A stretch of 64,000 nucleotides of DNA from JAJNPS01 sp031378845. GTDB taxonomy: Bacteria > Pseudomonadota > Alphaproteobacteria > Rhodobacterales > Rhodobacteraceae. Below the pieces are notes generated by a model. The model saw only the letters and a list, made by a program, of their open reading frames with translations. It had not been told where the DNA came from and ran no database searches. The stretch lies in assembly GCA_031378845.1 (NCBI GenBank), contig JANNES010000012.1, forward strand, positions 124,001 to 188,000, given 5' to 3'. The position numbers and the translations under genes are program-made. Below are positions 35,049-45,071 of this stretch, in pieces. The stretch's first letter is position 1; every line of letters starts with the position of its first letter.

Positions 35049-35656
35049 GACTTGACCATCTGGCGGTTGCCGCACAAACGCTGGCCGAGGGCGTCGAAGC
35101 CGTCGAAGCCGCCTTGGGGGTCACGCTGGCGGGTGGCGGCCAACACCAGACGATGGGCACCCATAACCGTCTTTTGGCGATCGGAGATGTGTATCTGGAG
35201 GTGATCGCAGTCGACCCGTCGCTGCCCAGGCCAACCTGGCCCCGCTGGTTTGATCTGGACCACTTCATAGGGCCGCCCAGGTTGACCAACTGGGTCGCGG
35301 CCACGGACAATCTGGAACAAGACCTTGCCCTGAGCCCTGCCGGCACTGGCAAGGCCATTGCCTTGGCGCGCGGTGATCTTGCCTGGCGGATGGCTGTGCC
35401 TGCAGACGGCCGATTGCCCTTTGGCGGCGCGCATCCGGCCCTGATCGCGTGGCAGGGCGCGCATCACCCGATCCAGATGCTGCCAGACAGCGGTCTGCGC
35501 CTTGTGCGTCTGGAGGTGCTGCATCCCGAGGCCGAGGCCCTGCGGGCAGCTTTGGCCGGGCGCATGGCGGACCCGCGCATCGAGATCATCCAAGGGCCTG
35601 CCAAGGCGTTGCGGGCTGATATCTCGACGCCGCGAGGCAGGCGCATCTTGCAATGA
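35045..35656 (+). CDS. Glyoxalase-like (VOC) domain protein
   Basis: A 203-residue protein of the Glyoxalase_3 type. MRLDHLAVAAQTLAEGVEAVEAALGV and GTHNRLLAIGDVYLEVIAVDP form the first VOC half with His and Glu metal ligands. The start overlaps the ppx stop (ATGA), so it is in the same transcript, and its own end overlaps the next start. Reaction unknown. Confidence 0.8.
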   Translation: MRLDHLAVAAQTLAEGVEAVEAALGVTLAGGGQHQTMGTHNRLLAIGDVYLEVIAVDPSLPRPTWPRWFDLDHFIGPPRLTNWVAATDNLEQDLALSPAGTGKAIALARGDLAWRMAVPADGRLPFGGAHPALIAWQGAHHPIQMLPDSGLRLVRLEVLHPEAEALRAALAGRMADPRIEIIQGPAKALRADISTPRGRRILQ

Positions 35657-36141
35657 TCCGCAAAGCTGCGGCGCGCGATGCGCAATCCATCGTCGATATC
35701 TGGAACCGGGTGATCGCCGACACGACGCACAGCTTTGCCACGACACCCAAGACCGTGGCGGGCATCGAGGCGCTGATCAGCGATCTTTTCGCGCAGGGGC
35801 ACGGCATCTGGGTCGCCGAGGTCGCGGGCGAGATCGCAGGCTTTGCCAGCTATAGCCAGTTTCGCGGCGGCAACGGCTATGCCCGCACCATGGAGCATTC
35901 GGTGCACCTGACCGAAACCGCACGGGGCCGTGGTCTTGGACGCGCCTTGATGGCCATGGTCGAAGACCATGCGCGCGCCACAGGGGCGCATCAGATGATC
36001 GCGGGGATCTCGGGCGAGAACGCTGCCGGACAAGCGTTTCATGACGCTTTGGGCTACAGGCTGGTGGCGCGTGTCCCGCAGGCAGGTTGGAAATGGGGCC
36101 GCTTTATCGATCTTGTGCTGATGCAGAAAATCCTGGCCTGA
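35653..36141 (+). CDS. GNAT N-acetyltransferase (phosphinothricin acetyltransferase-like)
   Basis: A 162-residue GNAT enzyme using acetyl-CoA. The pyrophosphate-binding motif is TARGRGLGRALMAMV. MIRKAAARDAQSIVDIWN and the C-terminal WKWGRFIDLVLMQK resemble the Pat/Bar group, which acetylates small amines; the native substrate in most bacteria is not known. Start ATG inside the preceding stop. Confidence 0.85.
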   Translation: MIRKAAARDAQSIVDIWNRVIADTTHSFATTPKTVAGIEALISDLFAQGHGIWVAEVAGEIAGFASYSQFRGGNGYARTMEHSVHLTETARGRGLGRALMAMVEDHARATGAHQMIAGISGENAAGQAFHDALGYRLVARVPQAGWKWGRFIDLVLMQKILA

Positions 36142-36175
36142 CAAGCGCGCGGCAGCAAGATAAGGTGCCAAAATC

Positions 36176-36889
36176 ATGTCGATCTGGACCCGCATCGCCG
36201 ACGCATTGGCTGCCCTTGCCGCAGGTGAAGGGCTGTCAGTTGTCTTTGACCACCTGCGCGCCGCCGCTGCCCCGGAACGGTCCGTCGGGTTTACCATCGC
36301 CGTCATCGCATTGGGTGCCAAGATGGCCAAAGCCGATGGCATGGTAACACGAGACGAGGTGTCGGCCTTTCGCCGGGTTTTCGCCATTCCCGAAGGCGAA
36401 GAGGCCAATGCTGCGCGTGTCTTCAACCTCGCGCGGCAAGACGTTGCGGGGTTTGAGCTTTATGCCCGCAAAGTATCGGCGCTGTTTCGCAACGAGAACG
36501 ACGCGCTGTGTGCCGATGACCGCAATGTGCTGATCGACCTTTTGGAGGGGCTTTTTGCCATAGCGATGGCCGATGGCGCCTATCATCCGCATGAAGATAT
36601 CTTTCTTGCCGAGGTTGCACGGATCTTTGGACTGGATGACCGCTGCTACCGCGTCGTGCGCGCACGCTTTGTCGAGGGCGCACCGCGTGACCCCTATGAT
36701 GTGCTGGGCATAGACCAAGGTGCCTCTCTGGACGAGGTGCGCGCGGCATGGAAGCAGGCGGTGCGCGACAGCCACCCCGATGCGATGATCGCGCGGGGCG
36801 TGCCGGTTGAGGCGGTCAAACTGGCCGAACGCCGCCTGATCGCGATCAACGAGGCGTGGGACGCGATCTCGACCCGTCGGGCGGCCTGA
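36176..36889 (+). CDS. TerB-like and DnaJ domain protein
   Basis: A 237-residue cytoplasmic protein. The first ~150 residues are an all-helical TerB-like domain (VIALGAKMAKADGMVTRDEV and FAIAMADGAYHPHEDIFLAEVA repeats). Residues ~165-237 are a J domain: DPYDVLGIDQGASLDEVRAAW and DSHPDAM, with the HPD that activates DnaK. This is the DjlA layout without its membrane anchor. Role as a specialised Hsp70 co-chaperone is inferred. Confidence 0.85.
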   Translation: MSIWTRIADALAALAAGEGLSVVFDHLRAAAAPERSVGFTIAVIALGAKMAKADGMVTRDEVSAFRRVFAIPEGEEANAARVFNLARQDVAGFELYARKVSALFRNENDALCADDRNVLIDLLEGLFAIAMADGAYHPHEDIFLAEVARIFGLDDRCYRVVRARFVEGAPRDPYDVLGIDQGASLDEVRAAWKQAVRDSHPDAMIARGVPVEAVKLAERRLIAINEAWDAISTRRAA

Positions 36890-36909
36890 GACCCAAAAAA
36901 GGATGCAGG

Positions 36910-37953
36910 ATGCGGATCGCGACCTACAACGTCGAATGGTTCAACGCACTCTTTGACGATGACGGACGACCTTTGTTCGATGCAGCGCCCTCTGCGCGGT
37001 ACAAAACCACCCGCGGTGAACAGTTGACCAGCCTGGGGCGGGTGTTTCAGGCACTGGATGCGGATGGGATCACCATCATCGAGGGGCCCGACACCACCGG
37101 CAAGCGCTCGACGGTGCGGGCGCTGGAGACGTTTGCGGCGCATTTCGGGTTGCGCGCGCGCCGGGCGCTGACCGGGTTCGCCTCGGGCACGGAACAAGAG
37201 ATTGCGTTTCTTTATGACCCCGACAGCATCACCGCGCGCCATGATCCCAAGGGCAGCGCGACGCGCGCACCGGGTCAGCCGGTGGCACCGCGATTTGATG
37301 GCACATTTCACTATGATCTTGATTCCGATGGTATATCCGAACCCATCACGTTTTCCAAACCCCCGCTAGAGATGGCCATGACGACGGCGAATGGCACCGC
37401 GTTTCGGTTGCTTGCGGTGCATGCCAAATCCAAGGCGCCGCATGGCGCGCGCGGAGATGCCGCCATCGTGCGCCTGTCGATCGAAAACCGCCGCAAGCAG
37501 TTGGCACAATGCGTCTGGCTGCGTCGCAGGGTCGATGAACATCTGGCCGCAGGCGAGACGCTGATCGTGTCGGGCGATTTCAACGACGGCCCCGGACTGG
37601 ATGAGTACGAAAAGCTTTTTGGCCGGTCAGGGGTGGAAATTGTGCTGGGCGAGGCCGGGACCACGGGCGGCATCTTGTATGATCCACATGCGAGCATGGC
37701 GCTGACGCAACGGATCGGTGCGGCGCCGACAACCGCGCGGTTCTATCTCACCCCGAAAAAGCGGTACTTCGAGGCGCTTTTGGATTTCATCATGGTGTCG
37801 GACGACATTGCCAAAAGGACACCTGCCCCGGAATGGCGGATCTGGCATCCGTTGAACGATCCGGAATGTTTCATGCGCGAAGATCTGCGCAATGCGCTGT
37901 TGCAGGGGTCTGATCACTTTCCTGTGAGCCTGGACCTGCCGGGCTTTGGTTGA
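36910..37953 (+). CDS. Endonuclease/exonuclease/phosphatase-family protein
   Basis: A 347-residue EEP-fold hydrolase. Motifs are MRIATYNVEWF (Asn), IIEGPDT (Glu), LIVSGDFNDGPGL (Asp, Asn) and GSDHFPVSLDLP (Asp, His), so the Mg-dependent catalytic set is complete. No signal peptide. AAAGGA lies 6 nt before the ATG at 36910. Substrate could be DNA, phosphoinositide-like or another phosphodiester; the sequence does not decide. Confidence 0.83.
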   Translation: MRIATYNVEWFNALFDDDGRPLFDAAPSARYKTTRGEQLTSLGRVFQALDADGITIIEGPDTTGKRSTVRALETFAAHFGLRARRALTGFASGTEQEIAFLYDPDSITARHDPKGSATRAPGQPVAPRFDGTFHYDLDSDGISEPITFSKPPLEMAMTTANGTAFRLLAVHAKSKAPHGARGDAAIVRLSIENRRKQLAQCVWLRRRVDEHLAAGETLIVSGDFNDGPGLDEYEKLFGRSGVEIVLGEAGTTGGILYDPHASMALTQRIGAAPTTARFYLTPKKRYFEALLDFIMVSDDIAKRTPAPEWRIWHPLNDPECFMREDLRNALLQGSDHFPVSLDLPGFG

Positions 37954-37984
37954 AAAATGCCGTGAAAGGGTGCATATTGACAGC

Positions 37985-38359
37985 ATGCGCCTGTTCATCG
38001 CCCCCGTCGTCGTTGCTGCCTTTTGCGCCGCAAGCCCGCTTGTCGCGGAAACTCCCGACGTGCCCGAGGCTGGCACCGAACCGGGGTTCAGCCTTATGGA
38101 AGAGGGCGCAAAGCTCTTTTTCCGCGGCATCATGAGCGAGATGGAACCTGCGCTGGACGAGATGGGCCGCGCGCTGGATCAGGTCGAGCCTTCGCTGCGC
38201 GCGCTGGAGCCGAAAATGCGCGAGTTGCTGGCGCTGGTGGGCGATCTGCAGAACTATCACGCGCCCGAAAAGCTGGATAACGGCGACATCATCATGCGCC
38301 GCAAGACCCAGCAGGAGATTCTGCTCGACAAGCTCGACCGCGACGGGATCGAACTCTAA
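37985..38359 (+). CDS. Small exported helical protein, unknown function
   Basis: A 124-residue protein with a signal peptide (MRLFIAPVVVAAFCAASPLVAE) and a mostly helical, acidic body (MSEMEPALDEMGRALDQVEP) with coiled-coil tendency. I know of no named function; similar proteins in Rhodobacterales are sometimes labelled as ATPases without having any Walker motif, and none is seen here. Located in the periplasm. It ends before the conserved 3'-end element at 38364. Confidence 0.7.
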   Translation: MRLFIAPVVVAAFCAASPLVAETPDVPEAGTEPGFSLMEEGAKLFFRGIMSEMEPALDEMGRALDQVEPSLRALEPKMRELLALVGDLQNYHAPEKLDNGDIIMRRKTQQEILLDKLDRDGIEL

Positions 38360-38363
38360 CCCT

Positions 38364-38407
38364 TTCACATTTGTCCAAATATCCTGGGGTCCGGGGCAAA
38401 GCCCCGG
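38364..38407. terminator. 3'-end element between convergent genes: motif plus hairpin
   Basis: TTCACATTTG-TC-CAAATATCC (38364-38384) is followed by a 7-bp hairpin CCGGGGC-AAA-GCCCCGG (38391-38407). It matches the element at 1830-1885 in motif and order and sits between the stops at 38359 and 38412. It could end both transcripts. Confidence 0.5.
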
Positions 38408-38411
38408 GACG

Positions 38412-40541
38412 TCAACGTCGCGTTACCCGGATCATGCCAAGAATTTCGGCTGCCGCCGCCGGAATATTCGTCCCCGGCCCAAAGATCGCCTTGACGCCCC
38501 GCTCGTAGAGATAGGCGTAGTCCTGTTGCGGGATGACGCCCCCGCAGATGACCAGAATATCCCCCGCCCCAGCCGCGTTCAGCGCCGCCACCAGTTTCGG
38601 CGCCAGCGTCTTGTGGCCTGCTGCCTGACTGCTGATGCCGACCACATGCACATCGTTGTCGATGGCGTCCTGCGCCGCCTCTTCGGGCGTCTGGAAAAGG
38701 GGGCCGACATCGACATCAAAGCCGATATCGGCGAATGCCGTGGCGATGACCTTGGCGCCCCGATCATGACCGTCCTGGCCCATCTTGACCACCAGCATGC
38801 GCGGGCGGCGGCCTTCTTCGACGGCAAAGGCCTCGACATCCTTCTGGATCGCGGCAAAACCTGCATCGCCTTGATAGGCGGCACCGTACACACCCGCCAG
38901 GGTCTTGACCTCGACCCGATGGCGACCGAACACCTTTTCCATCGCCATGCTGATTTCCCCGACGGTTGCGCGTGCCCGCGCGGCGCCTACCGCTGCCGCC
39001 AGCAGGTTGCCGTCTCCCCGAGCCGCCGTTTCCAGCGCTGCAAGAGCGGCCTCGACCGCCGCCGTATCGCGCATGTTGCGGACCTGATGCAGGCGGGCAA
39101 TCTGGGCGTCCCGCACGGCGACATTGTCGATGTCACGGATCACGATTGCGTCCTCGGCTGCCAGACGGTACTTGTTGACGCCCACAATCACCTCGTCGCC
39201 CCGGTCGATGGCGGCTTGCCTTCGCGCGGCACTTTCCTCGATCCGCAGTTTTGGCATGCCCGAGGCCACGGCCTTGGTCATGCCGCCCATCGCCTCGACC
39301 TCGTCGATCAGCGTCCATGCCTCGTCGGCCAGTTGTGATGTCAGGCTTTCGACGTAGTAGCTGCCCGCAAGCGGATCCACGACATGGGTAATCCCGGTTT
39401 CTTCGGCAAGGATCAGTTGCGTGTTACGCGCGATGCGGGACGAGAATTCGGTCGGCAGGGCCATCGCCTCGTCAAACGAGTTGGTATGCAGGCTTTGCGT
39501 GCCTCCCAGAACTGCGGCCATCGCCTCATAGGCGGTGCGGATGATGTTGTTGTAGGGGTCGGCCTCTTGCAGGGACACGCCGCTGGTCTGGCAATGGGTG
39601 CGCAGCATCAGGCTGCTGGGGTTTTTCGCGCCGAACCCGGTCATGATGCGGTGCCACAACAGGCGCGCGGCGCGCAGTTTGGCGGCCTCCATGAAGACAT
39701 TCATGCCGATGGCGAAAAAGAACGACAGGCGGGGGGCAAAATCGTCGACCTTCATGCCGCGCGCGATGGCGGTGCGCACATATTCGCGGCCGTCGGCAAG
39801 GGTATATGCAAGCTCTTGCGCGAGGTTCGCGCCGGCCTCTTGCATATGATAGCCCGAGATCGAGATGGAGTTGAATTTCGGCATCTCGGCCGCGGTGTAT
39901 TCGATGATATCGGCAACGATCCGCATCGAGGGTTCCGGCGGATAGACGTAGGTGTTGCGCACCATGAACTCTTTCAGAATATCGTTCTGGATGGTCCCGG
40001 ACAGCGCCGCACGGGGCACGCCTTGTTCCTCCCCCGCGACGATAAAGCTGGCAAGGATCGGGATCACGGCGCCATTCATCGTCATGGACACGCTGATCTT
40101 TTCCAGGGGGATGCCATCAAAGAGGATTTTCATGTCCTCAACCGAGTCAATGGCGACGCCCGCTTTGCCCACGTCCCCCTCGACCCGCGGATGGTCGCTG
40201 TCATAGCCGCGATGGGTCGCCAGATCGAAGGCGACCGACACGCCCTGCTGGCCTGCAGCCAGCGCCTGACGATAAAAGGCGTTACTTTCCTCGGCGGTGG
40301 AAAAGCCCGCATATTGGCGGATTGTCCACGGCCGGTGGGTGTACATCGTAGCGCGCACGCCGCGCGTAAAAGGCGCGGTGCCGGGCATGGAATCCAGATG
40401 GGTCAGGGCGGCAAGGTCGTCTTGGGTATAGACCGGCTTGACCGCGATGCCCTCCAGCGTGTGCCAGACCAGGCTGTCGGGCGAGGCCCCTTTGAGGTCC
40501 TTGGCGGCTTGCGCTTTCCACGCGTTCAGCTTGTGCGACAT
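38412..40541 (-). CDS. Methylmalonyl-CoA mutase
   Basis: A 709-residue adenosylcobalamin enzyme that converts (R)-methylmalonyl-CoA to succinyl-CoA, the last step of propionate assimilation. The N-terminal TIM-barrel has the substrate motifs TMYTHRPWTIRQYAGFSTAEE and QGVSVAFDLATHRGYDSDHP. The C-terminal B12 domain has KMGQDGHDRGAKVIA with the lower-ligand His of DxHxxG. A single long chain of this size functions as a homodimer. It is separated from pccA by one opposite-strand gene. B12 must be made or taken up elsewhere. Confidence 0.95.
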   Translation of the reverse strand: MSHKLNAWKAQAAKDLKGASPDSLVWHTLEGIAVKPVYTQDDLAALTHLDSMPGTAPFTRGVRATMYTHRPWTIRQYAGFSTAEESNAFYRQALAAGQQGVSVAFDLATHRGYDSDHPRVEGDVGKAGVAIDSVEDMKILFDGIPLEKISVSMTMNGAVIPILASFIVAGEEQGVPRAALSGTIQNDILKEFMVRNTYVYPPEPSMRIVADIIEYTAAEMPKFNSISISGYHMQEAGANLAQELAYTLADGREYVRTAIARGMKVDDFAPRLSFFFAIGMNVFMEAAKLRAARLLWHRIMTGFGAKNPSSLMLRTHCQTSGVSLQEADPYNNIIRTAYEAMAAVLGGTQSLHTNSFDEAMALPTEFSSRIARNTQLILAEETGITHVVDPLAGSYYVESLTSQLADEAWTLIDEVEAMGGMTKAVASGMPKLRIEESAARRQAAIDRGDEVIVGVNKYRLAAEDAIVIRDIDNVAVRDAQIARLHQVRNMRDTAAVEAALAALETAARGDGNLLAAAVGAARARATVGEISMAMEKVFGRHRVEVKTLAGVYGAAYQGDAGFAAIQKDVEAFAVEEGRRPRMLVVKMGQDGHDRGAKVIATAFADIGFDVDVGPLFQTPEEAAQDAIDNDVHVVGISSQAAGHKTLAPKLVAALNAAGAGDILVICGGVIPQQDYAYLYERGVKAIFGPGTNIPAAAAEILGMIRVTRR

Positions 40542-40625
40542 CTTGTATCCTTCGCTTTGGTCTTTCGACCGACGGCCTTGGGTTTTCGAGGGTCTTCGCC
40601 TATATCACTGGGGAAGAGGTGCCTG

Positions 40626-41057
40626 ATGAAAACGTTTTACGTGCTTGTTTTGGCGATGTTTCTGCCGGTGCATGCTTTTGCGCAGGAAACATTCGCCCCG
40701 CAACCGGCGGCCAGCGTCGTCTTTGCCGATCAGTTGTATGTCACGCGGCCCGTCGTCATCTTTGCGGATTCGGAAAAGGACCCGAGCTATATCCGCCAGA
40801 TGGAGCTTTTGGCGCGCGACTACGACGACCTTGCCGCGCGCGATGTGATCCTGATCATCGACACTGACCCTGCGGCAAAAACCGAATGGCGGCTGAAGCT
40901 GCGCCCGCGCGGGTTTTCCATGGTGATCCTCGACAAGGACCTGAAACCCGTCGTCCGAAAACCGATCCCGTGGGATGTGCGCGAGATTGCCCATGCCATC
41001 GACAAGCTGCCCACGCGGCGGCAAGAACTGCTGGAGCAGGCCCCGGCGGGAGGCTAA
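40626..41057 (+). CDS. DUF4174 exported protein
   Basis: A 143-residue protein with a signal peptide (MKTFYVLVLAMFLPVHAFAQ) and a DUF4174 domain (RPVVIFADSEKD, RDVILIIDTDP, FSMVILDKDLKPV), thioredoxin-like in predicted fold but with no CxxC. AGAGG lies 6 nt before the ATG. It is divergent from mcm and convergent with pccA. Members of this family are periplasmic and uncharacterised; its recurrence in this cluster is suggestive only. Confidence 0.78.
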   Translation: MKTFYVLVLAMFLPVHAFAQETFAPQPAASVVFADQLYVTRPVVIFADSEKDPSYIRQMELLARDYDDLAARDVILIIDTDPAAKTEWRLKLRPRGFSMVILDKDLKPVVRKPIPWDVREIAHAIDKLPTRRQELLEQAPAGG

Positions 41058-41080
41058 ACCGCAAAGACCCAAGGCCGGCA

Positions 41081-43081
<2,001 letters not shown>

Positions 43082-43116
43082 GAGATCAGGTCACCTTGGT
43101 TGCGGCAAAAGCGAAA

Positions 43117-43146
43117 ACGCCACCCGGGCGGCGACCCGGATGGCGT
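43117..43146 (-). terminator. Rho-independent terminator of the small lipoprotein gene
   Basis: Read on the minus strand, ACGCCATCCGGG pairs with CCCGGGTGGCGT (one U-G wobble, 6-base loop) and is followed by TTTTC. It lies 45 bp downstream of the gene stop at 43192 and just before pccA (start 43081), insulating pccA from upstream reading. Confidence 0.75.
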
Positions 43147-43191
43147 CTTGAGATTTGGCTGAGGCCGCGCGGGGCGACCGTCAGAGCTGCA

Positions 43192-43404
43192 CTAGTTGCA
43201 GGCGGGCAGACCGAGATTGATGCCGCAGGTGGCCACGCCCGCGAGACCGCCAATGACCGCACCCGTTGCCAGGTTGGTGTCAAACGCATCCGCCAGAAGG
43301 ACACCGGCGCCAGCGCCTGCCAGACCGCGCGTTGCGGGGTCCTGCATGCAGCCTGCGAGTGAAAGAATAAAGACTGTGCCCAGAACGAGCTTTGACTTGA
43401 CCAT
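43192..43404 (-). CDS. Small glycine-rich lipoprotein
   Basis: A 70-residue lipoprotein. MVKSKLVLGTVFILSLAGC is a type II signal peptide with lipobox LAGC. The mature part has a glycine-zipper (RGLAGAGAGVLLADAF, TGAVIGGLAGVATCGIN). Start at the ATG 43402-43404, since the longer frame has no signal. Glycine-zipper lipoproteins sit in the outer membrane or periplasm; function unknown. A proper terminator follows. It resembles in style the lipoprotein at 61387-61650. Confidence 0.8.
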   Translation of the reverse strand: MVKSKLVLGTVFILSLAGCMQDPATRGLAGAGAGVLLADAFDTNLATGAVIGGLAGVATCGINLGLPACN

Positions 43405-43738
43405 GTTTTCCTGCCTCGGGTTAAGTTTGTTATTGTGCGACATAGTACGACAATCCGTGCGGAAGAAAAACAAAATTCTTGCGTGATCTCATCCGCGGAC
43501 CCAAACGCCGCCAGCCCCGAAACCACATGACCAAGAGGAGACGGTCTGGCCCCGGTTGGGCCAGACTGCCGAGAAGGGGAAGGGGTACAGTCGTCACAGA
43601 GGTAGGCGCGCACGGTGGGGCGTGCGACCTGACGACAAGAATGAGATGCCATGCTTTGCGATGCAAAGCCTTTTACAGGTTCACAAATCGGCTCGGCATA
43701 ACCTTGCTGGAAGGTGACGTTGATCGGCGGGATCATGC
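43405..43738. other. Intergenic region with two hairpins
   Basis: 334 bp without a convincing gene. It contains a perfect 9-bp hairpin (GTCTGGCCC, loop CGGTT, GGGCCAGAC; 43544-43566) and a 7-bp hairpin (GCTTTGC, loop GAT, GCAAAGC; 43653-43669) followed by CTTTT on the plus strand. A plus-strand frame from 43527 is arginine-rich and not protein-like. It could hold a small RNA or only terminators. Confidence 0.4.
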
Positions 43739-44134
43739 CTAATACGCCTCATCCAGATCATCGTCCTGATCAAAAATCGGCGCGTCAGGCGCGAAGATCG
43801 CCGGAAAGGCGGCTTCGGCGCGGGCACGATTGATGCGCAAAAGAGCATCATACGAGGCGGGATCAAAAGGATCCTCGGCCGGAATGATCTCCCGACCGAA
43901 AAGCCAGCTTATGCGCCCGGCATCGAGATTTCCCCGCTCAAAAGGGTCTTCGCCGAAATGCTGCCAAAGCGCGCCCAGAAAGCCCTGATCGGCCATCCGG
44001 TCGACCTGTTTGCGGTCCTGAAAGCGCTCGCGGCGGGTAATCGGGGTCGGGCCATCCTTGTGGTTGGCACGCCGGATGGTGAACTGAAAGTCGGTGCCGG
44101 GCAGACGACCGGGAAAGCCGCGATGTTTGATCAT
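43739..44134 (-). CDS. Conserved hypothetical protein in the pcc cluster
   Basis: A 131-residue soluble acidic protein, I recognise no named domain. The C-terminal half is rich in Asp and Glu (APDAPIFDQDDDLDEAY). The segment MADQGFLGALWQHFGEDPFERGNLDAGRIS appears to be the conserved core. GAGG precedes the ATG at 44132-44134 by 7 nt. No signal or membrane segment. Placement between pccA and pccB suggests an accessory role, without proof. Confidence 0.65.
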   Translation of the reverse strand: MIKHRGFPGRLPGTDFQFTIRRANHKDGPTPITRRERFQDRKQVDRMADQGFLGALWQHFGEDPFERGNLDAGRISWLFGREIIPAEDPFDPASYDALLRINRARAEAAFPAIFAPDAPIFDQDDDLDEAY

Positions 44135-44206
44135 CCGCGGGCCTCGTTCGGTGATAGCCCGCGCAGACCAAAGCAGGCTGGTCGCCTGCTCTGGACGTCT
44201 TGCGGA

Positions 44207-44518
44207 TCAGGGGAACGTGTTCTGTCGCTGTGTTCTCGGCGTATCGCCGCCTTCGTCAATCGCAATGCACTGCGGCAAGGTGGGCGATGAAATGGCATTG
44301 GGATTTGGCATCGTTCCGGGAGGGCATTCCTCGTCACAGATCGGCAGACGCTCGGCGTAGTTGGGGCTGACCGGGACGGTCGGAGGGCAGCAATAGGTGA
44401 CGATGCCACCGTACTTGTCATATACTGGCTCTGGCATGATGGGTGCAGGCTTTGGCGCGCACGACGCCACCACAACAGCAAATGAAACGGCGATAAACGC
44501 CTTGACTGCGAAATGCTT
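44207..44518 (-). CDS. Cys-rich lipoprotein with probable ATG-to-AAG start codon change
   Basis: The frame encodes HFAVKAFIAVSFAVVVASC, a good lipoprotein signal with lipobox VASC, then a short mature part with several Cys (YCCPPTVP, CDEEC). AAGGAGG lies at 44524-44530, with 5 nt to the codon at 44516-44518. That codon is AAG, one base from ATG; no other ATG, GTG or TTG is in frame before the signal. The next usable start, a GTG at 44473, would remove most of the signal. Either the start was lost, or an unusual start is used. Function unknown. Confidence 0.5.
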   Translation of the reverse strand, partial: KHFAVKAFIAVSFAVVVASCAPKPAPIMPEPVYDKYGGIVTYCCPPTVPVSPNYAERLPICDEECPPGTMPNPNAISSPTLPQCIAIDEGGDTPRTQRQNTFP

Positions 44519-44545
44519 ACAATCCTCCTTGACGGTGACAAAATG

Positions 44546-44572
44546 TCGCGGAAAACGTAACCCAAACGGGCC
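44546..44572 (-). promoter_or_regulatory. Element shared with 44948-44971 upstream of a lipoprotein gene
   Basis: On the minus strand the sequence runs GGCCC-G-TTTGGGTTACG then TTTTCCGCGA, 28 bp before the probable start at 44518. The spacer at 44948-44971, upstream of the next lipoprotein, has GGCCC-TTTGGGCTAAG then CTTCGCGA. It may be a promoter or a duplicated regulatory site; distances to the two starts differ. Confidence 0.3.
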
Positions 44573-44678
44573 ACCTTCACAACCTTGTCGCGAATGCGAG
44601 ATTGATCTTTACGACGCACGCTGCCGCGTGTCATCGCCCCGAGTGGCGCCATAACGCCAAAATGGGCGGATTCGGGAG

Positions 44679-44712
44679 GGGCGGGCGGCATTCGGTTGGA
44701 ATGCGCCCGCCC
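44679..44712 (-). terminator. Hairpin after the 45-residue lipoprotein gene
   Basis: GGGCGGGCGGCATTC and GAATGCGCCCGCCC pair over 14 bp with one bulged base, loop of 5. It lies immediately downstream of the stop at 44720. There is no strong T-run, so termination is inferred from stem strength and position. Confidence 0.55.
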
Positions 44713-44719
44713 GTTCCGA

Positions 44720-44857
44720 TTACTTGTACTTGCCGGTGTAGGTAGGCTCAGCCGAAACCGGCTCATCCACATAAACAACGGCTTCTTCTTTCTTGGCGCA
44801 AGCTGCCACGAAGGCAACCATTGCGAGCGCCAGAATAACGTTCGTGCTCTTCGACAT
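44720..44857 (-). CDS. 45-residue lipoprotein
   Basis: A very small gene: MSKSTNVILALAMVAFVAAC is a type II signal with lipobox VAAC, then the mature peptide of 26 residues, AKKEEAVVYVDEPVSAEP to TYTGKYK. GGAG lies upstream of the ATG (44855-44857). It is acidic and has repeated Glu/Lys. Too short for automatic gene calls, yet it has a start, signal, stop and hairpin terminator. Similar tiny lipoproteins exist in Rhodobacterales; function unknown. Confidence 0.78.
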   Translation of the reverse strand: MSKSTNVILALAMVAFVAACAKKEEAVVYVDEPVSAEPTYTGKYK

Positions 44858-45071
44858 CCTCGACTCCTATATTCTTGGGCAGGCGCAAGTGATGAAAGAG
44901 CATCACCCCGCCCCCACTTTGAGGGACAGGCCATTTTTACGCGACCCTCGCGAAGCTTAGCCCAAAGGGCCGCACTTTGACACGAGAAATCACCCAATAG
45001 ACCGGCCTGTGGCCTTCCTACATCAGCCCGTGCGGACCATCCAGCCCAAAGATGCGCATCGGCGGGAAGCA
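44858..45071. promoter_or_regulatory. Leader and promoter region of the 45-residue lipoprotein
   Basis: It holds the 44948-44971 element (see the shared element) and a 6-bp hairpin GTGATG-AAAGAG-CATCAC (around 44890-44907) in the leader. No gene is evident. Confidence 0.35.

Noticed and set aside
43527..43742. Plus-strand frame of about 71 codons
   Set aside because: Arg/Gly-rich, no ribosome-binding site, overlaps a better minus-strand gene.
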